Source of the DNA: Caldisericota bacterium
Lineage (GTDB): Bacteria; Caldisericota; Caldisericia; Cryosericales; Cryosericaceae
Direction: 5' to 3'
NCBI GenBank assembly: GCA_026390215.1
Contig: JAPLGJ010000211.1
Location: forward strand, 1 to 15,052
DNA: 15,052 bases
Under the pieces are notes generated by a model that saw only the letters and a program-made list of their open reading frames with translations, had not been told where the DNA came from and searched no databases. Shown in pieces: positions 14,587 through 15,052 of the stretch. Position 1 is the first letter of the stretch; each line of letters starts with the position of its first letter. Both the position numbers and the translations under genes were made by a program.

Positions 14587-15052
14587 CTACAGACGAACGT
14601 ACCAGGGTTGCGCAAGGACGTCGCTGTCATGTTCGAACACTCCCCGGAAGTCAAATAGAATCAGGCGGCCAGCTGCTGCCATCACTGTCTTCTTGACGCG
14701 TTCATAGTCCACATTCGTCTGTCGGATGGGCAGCACGAGTGCGTCTGCCCACAACGAGCCGGCATCGATGTCCGTCTCACGTCCAAAATCCCTGGGCGCC
14801 TCGGCGATGCCGTCGAAGACACGCACTTCGGCTCCCGCCTTCGCAAGAGCCGCGGCGAGGTCGACGGCCGGACTTACCGTAATATCGTCCGAGTAGTCCT
14901 TCATGGCGATGCCGACGAACAGAACATGTTTGCCTGCGAGTCCGCCCATCCTGCTGGCCATACGCCCGGCAATGTAGCCAGGCTGAGCGGCGTTCGCCTG
15001 ACGGGCCGAGACGAAGGTCGGCAGCAAGTCGCCGCATTCGTCCTGGGTTGAG
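14587..15052 (-). CDS. Nucleotide-sugar dehydrogenase, C-terminal part (UDP-glucose/UDP-ManNAc dehydrogenase family)
   Basis: The reading frame is open to the window edge and its N-terminal NAD and catalytic-cysteine domains lie outside. The 154 visible residues begin with the end of the central helical domain (SARQANAAQPGY) and continue with the C-terminal UDP-sugar-binding Rossmann-like domain. Its family landmarks are GKHVLFVGIAMKDYSDD, then SPAVDLAAAL, GAEVRVFD and ADALVLP. Such enzymes oxidise UDP-glucose or UDP-N-acetylmannosamine to the uronic acid. The Lys-Asp-Asp core is present, but the usual Arg before SPA (DLRESPA) reads Val here (DITVSPA), so activity or substrate is uncertain. 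Next to a WecG/TagA-type transferase, UDP-ManNAc oxidation is the most natural guess, but it is only a guess. Confidence 0.68.
   Translation of the reverse strand, partial: STQDECGDLLPTFVSARQANAAQPGYIAGRMASRMGGLAGKHVLFVGIAMKDYSDDITVSPAVDLAAALAKAGAEVRVFDGIAEAPRDFGRETDIDAGSLWADALVLPIRQTNVDYERVKKTVMAAAGRLILFDFRGVFEHDSDVLAQPWYVRL

Noticed and set aside
1..15052. Mobile elements, CRISPR arrays, tRNAs, defence systems
   Set aside because: I looked for transposase-like proteins, direct repeat arrays and clover-leaf sequences and saw none; the region is nearly all core genes on one strand.

Overview
The window looks like ordinary core chromosome from a G+C-rich bacterium. Every gene I can support lies on the minus strand, so transcription runs from high to low coordinates. 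The gene content (long-form HPF, secA-prfB, ftsE-ftsX beside an M23 peptidase and an S41 protease, CsaB, TagA/WecG) resembles Firmicutes and related deep lineages that make secondary cell-wall polymers. MetK, SecA and the omega-like protein are somewhat divergent, so I would not name a phylum. A deep-branching lineage such as Caldisericota/Cryosericota is only a guess. I see no mobile element, CRISPR array, tRNA or rRNA. No gap between genes is longer than about 200 bases.

In transcription order, the first block (15052 down to about 11373) is an envelope-glycan block plus comFC. It holds the C-terminal part of a nucleotide-sugar dehydrogenase cut by the window edge, an unusual protein with two WecG/TagA (GT26) domains in tandem, a CsaB-type polysaccharide pyruvyl transferase, and a ComFC-like phosphoribosyltransferase. 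Together the first three could supply a uronic or N-acetylmannosamine-type sugar, transfer it to a lipid-linked acceptor, and pyruvylate the resulting polymer.

The second block is hpf (ribosome hibernation). It has a convincing sigma-70-type promoter of its own, embedded in the 3' end of comFC. A gap of about 200 bases follows, holding three hairpins, before secA.

The third block is a tightly packed run: secA, prfB, yitT-like, ftsE, ftsX, envC-like M23 peptidase, ctpA, gmk, rpoZ-like and metK. Neighbours overlap or nearly touch (ATGA or TGATG junctions in several places) as far as rpoZ, and metK follows after 89 bases. FtsEX, the M23 peptidase and CtpA form a plausible module: an ABC-type transducer switches on a septal peptidoglycan hydrolase, and a periplasmic or extracytoplasmic protease may limit its amount. 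Gmk, omega, RF2, SecA and MetK are housekeeping functions.

The most notable items are the tandem GT26 protein with complementary active-site losses, the structured hpf-secA gap, the catalytically intact EnvC-like hydrolase, and the prfB gene without the usual programmed frameshift.
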